A stretch of DNA of 64,000 nt, taken from Membranipora membranacea (lineage: Eukaryota > Bryozoa > Gymnolaemata > Cheilostomatida > Membraniporidae). The translations under genes were made by a program, and so were the position numbers. The notes under the pieces are model-generated. The model did not search any database. It was not told where the DNA came from and saw only the letters and a list, made by a program, of their open reading frames with translations. The stretch lies in NCBI GenBank assembly GCA_914767715.1, contig OU612065.1:10664001-10728000 (forward strand). The letters run 5' to 3'. Of the stretch, positions 61,601 through 64,000 are shown one piece after another (within the stretch, counting starts at the first letter, position 1; each line of letters starts with the position of its first letter).

Positions 61601-63674
61601 CTTGTCTTTAACAAAGCCCTAGATTGCCTGTCAAATATGCTTCTGCTCCTGAACTATGGATCCTGGTTTAATGTGTGCATACTAAAAACTCGCATCCACC
61701 ATGTGGTTGTCTGACTAGATTCCAATAAGACTTGACTCCCCAACTGCTTCCCAGTTCCATGGTTTGGGATTTGCATTATCATATTTGAAGAAAGTTTTTC
61801 AGGTTGTGGTTAAAGGTTTACGGAGCTCAGTATATTTTTGTATGTTAGTTATCATAAGGCCTAAGATTATTGTTAATATGCATCATATCTACAAGACATG
61901 GTGTATAACTATCTGTCTATGTGTATTTGTGTCCTTTATTCCTTGTAATAGTAAATACATTATATCAAAGAGATCCAGTACCTTAGGTCCCAAACCCTGT
62001 AAAGTTGTATTGAAAATTAATCATGCTTTTATCACTTAAACCTCGCTTAAACACAGAGAACTTGTATTTAATTTATGGAAGGAGGAATCCAGTGTTTGTA
62101 AATAATGGTTAAATTCAGTGCTCAGTGCACATGTGAAGTTATGTTTCATGTCAGTATTTGTGTGATTCTGGAAGGGTTACTATGATGAAAACCATAGAAG
62201 TATTTGTTGCTGGCCCTTCTTGTGGTTGTATTTGTTATCGTTCTGTCCATCCATGCCTGATTAGTGTAATTCTCATTGTGCCAGCTTGTACTGTCCGCTT
62301 TGTGCATGAGATAGTGCCACATATACAGTCCAATCATACCTTCATTGAAGTAGAAACCATTATGGGAGAGTTAGATTCTGCATGAACTGCATAATGCACA
62401 AGTTGTCTTACGCCGAACTTAATACTAATATCTGCTATCCACTGTCGGATCGTGATGTGGCGTTATCGAGAGAGGAGCATAGTTTAATATTTGATCATTG
62501 TAGATCCTCATGAAGCAGAGATAGAGCCAGTAATTCGTCCATTACCCTCTCGCTATGGACAGCGGTTCACGGCCCCTGCTCTAGATCTAGAGGATGAACT
62601 TGACAAACCACCTCTAGTCAGGAACCCTAGTCTATCATTTTATGAGGCTGACAATCGAATGATGGAGAAATCATCTAAAGCTGAAGGCGGTGGACAGCCC
62701 TTATCTCGCAAGTATGTATACATATGATAGTCAGTGATCACCTGTCATACGATGGGCGCTGGCACACATGGCCATGACACATATTAACCTAAATTTTGTA
62801 CATAAAAAATTCTTCCCTAACAGGGATCGAAATCTGAGGACCTCTTTTTGAGATGTCGGAAAAATCAATGAGACCTTCAATCAATGTATTCCATTCAAAT
62901 TCATTATCCAGGGGACTTATATAGACTGAGTAAAAATAACCCAGATTAAGATATAAAACCCGGCGAGGGTTTTAAACCTGATATGAAAATCCGTTACTCA
63001 TTCGGAAATCATTTCCCTACTGGAATGAAGTAGACTGCCAACAAAAAAGTTAAAAGAAAATCAACATATTTGAAGCCTAAGAAGCCATTGCTGCTACTGA
63101 GCGATAACCACAAGGTGTGAATCAGGCTATGGGTATTTAGTTTGCTCTTACCGATCCTAAATGGTCATTTATTGTTTATTTTGTTACAGGCACAGCGTTC
63201 CCTCACAAAAGTCAGAGGAGCCGGAGAAGCACGATGTAGAAGTGTTATTATATCGTCACGCTCGCAAATTATTAGCTACATACAGGATACGTGACTTAGG
63301 CTTATTTGCAGCTAATTTGGAGGAGTATGAACTAGTAGGATTTTTACGCAAAGAGAGGTGATCACAATAATTGTTGAAGTGTAGTGAATTCTGTTCCAAA
63401 TTTCTCCGATTAACTGATAATTGAGATTTTTTAGCTTTTATCTATATCTGCCTAAAATAATTGTGAGCATACTGCTGTAAGGTCCTATTTATTTCTTGTT
63501 TTATGCATGAGATCAATGATTTGCGATCTGAGATTGATCGGTACAATGGTGTTTATTGTAGAACTCGTGGTGCTAGAGTTGAGGATGCCGTACAAGCGAT
63601 CAAACAGCTACATACAGACTTCTCATGGCCATTACCAATTCTCACTCACTCAGCTTTTTATAAATCCCTCAGAA
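46603..63674 (+). CDS. RIC1: RIC1, RAB6 GEF complex partner (3' end beyond window)
   Basis: Twenty-six exons join in phase to about 1159 codons; human RIC1 has 1423 aa, so the C-terminal fifth is off the right edge. Exons: 46603-46749, 47454-47561, 48318-48403, 49872-49973, 50197-50339, 50768-50901, 51083-51174, 51298-51386, 51579-51723, 54390-54432, 54958-55236, 55518-55682, 56109-56309, 56525-56690, 58111-58218, 58398-58537, 58760-58912, 59135-59335, 59454-59500, 59731-59855, 60090-60232, 60601-60687, 60991-61075, 62504-62711, 63190-63357, 63562-63674. Landmarks: WD-type N-terminus ([14 protein letters not shown]), [60 protein letters not shown] (RIC1 domain), [19 protein letters not shown]1 with RGP1 activates RAB6 at the Golgi for endosome-to-Golgi transport. 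The small exon 54390-54432 was placed by phase and similarity (FIVKAM before EWGAEG). Confidence 0.93.
51789..51931. repeat. TA-rich palindromic microsatellite in a RIC1 intron
   Basis: Tandem variants of TATATAGTATACTATATATA fill the stretch up to the left end of the long-TIR transposon. Each unit is self-complementary, so the tract is prone to cruciforms and to copy-number error in assembly. Confidence 0.85.
52575..53600. repeat. Internal tandem repeats of about 146 bp
   Basis: The phrase ATATGCTGCCGCGCTGCCG followed by CTGACATGAT(T/C)GCTACAAC and GTACAC recurs at about 53001, 53147, 53434 and 53580 (steps 146, 287 and 146). More diverged copies lie near 52577, 52730 and 52860. The units share the strings CGTTGTT and ACATTTCACTTATTA. 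They fill the core of the long-TIR element. Confidence 0.8.
53244..53277. repeat. 34-bp perfect GC-rich palindrome inside the long-TIR element
   Basis: ATCCACTGGTCACGCCG is followed at once by its exact reverse complement, centred on 53260/53261. Weaker pairing extends outward on both sides to about 53200 and 53320 (CATGCAGGC/GCCTGCATT, GGTCCA/TGGATA). It contrasts with the AT-rich surroundings. Confidence 0.9.
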
Positions 63675-64000
63675 GTAGGTTTTTTATGCTCTCATATGAA
63701 AAAGATTCAGAATTAGTAGTATTATCGAGCTGGATTAGCGCAATCTTTGTCACTTAGTATTATGCGCAGAAGGGAGGATTTAACAACAGCTTTATTATTG
63801 TACGATCTCAAAGTCATACCTTTATTATACACGTGGTACTCCATGTAAGGTAAAAAGCACACTTTCCTGTTGGTCAAATTGTTGTCTGAATAACAATCAT
63901 AGAACCAAAGTGACTTGATGTTGTGCGTTTTCCAAGAAAATTAATAATTTTGATTGACCATCAGCTTTATTAATTTACTGTTTTTGATCTTACAACATAT
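63675..64000 (+). other. RIC1 intron running off the window
   Basis: Begins with donor A^GTAGGT after SFYKSLR-type coding at 63562-63674. No further acceptor with coding sequence similar to the RIC1 C-terminus is visible before the edge. Confidence 0.6.

Noticed and set aside
61218-62385. Several plus-strand open frames in the 1.4-kb RIC1 intron
   Set aside because: They overlap in different frames, resemble no protein or transposon I know, and the flanking RIC1 exons 60991-61075 and 62504-62711 splice in phase around them.

Overview
This is a stretch of animal nuclear genome. Every recognisable gene is split by GT-AG introns (mostly from about 100 bases to 1.5 kb), the sequence is AT-rich, and the predicted proteins are orthologues of conserved metazoan genes. 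The mobile DNA (a Mutator/Kolobok-like transposase, a slime-mould-type His-Me finger nuclease, hairpin MITEs) and the gene-dense layout suggest an early-branching invertebrate such as a sponge or another non-bilaterian. The species cannot be fixed from the sequence. I rebuilt gene models by hand from splice sites; in every model each exon junction keeps the reading phase.

Layout. Positions 1-9.5 kb are accessory DNA without host genes: two SINE-like pieces, several hairpin elements, then a 4.3-kb unit bounded by two identical 471-bp direct repeats (3413-3883 and 7267-7737). Inside it are a two-exon DDE transposase gene (4345-6517, +) with 21-bp inverted repeats, and a single-exon I-PpoI-like homing-endonuclease gene (6830-7231, -). 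From 10.3 kb to the right edge the window is ordinary gene-dense DNA: a small membrane protein with PY motifs (-, 10320-11453), an unrecognised 218-aa protein (+, 12574-14238), a monoglyceride-lipase-like protein lacking its nucleophilic serine (-, 14474-17343), KHDC4 (+, 19976-27687), WDR54 (-, 28307-32394), a HIG1-domain protein (+, 34228-35808), FAHD1 (+, 37785-40203), XRCC4 (-, 40830-45698) and most of RIC1 (+, from 46603, running off the right edge).

The genes are largely arranged as alternating divergent and convergent neighbours: four head-to-head intervals (11.5-12.6, 17.3-20.0, 32.4-34.2 and 45.7-46.6 kb) and three tail-to-tail intervals (14.2-14.5, 27.7-28.3 and 40.2-40.8 kb). The host genes serve unrelated roles (RNA processing, mitochondrial respiration and metabolism, DNA end joining, Golgi traffic), so the neighbourhood implies no shared pathway. 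A 2.04-kb long-inverted-repeat transposon with internal tandem repeats sits in a RIC1 intron, and a 77-bp hairpin MITE with a clear 9-bp target duplication sits in an intron of the PY-motif membrane protein.

The most unusual item is the 3.4-7.7 kb unit: an apparently intact transposase and an apparently intact homing-type nuclease, transcribed toward each other and enclosed by perfectly identical long direct repeats.
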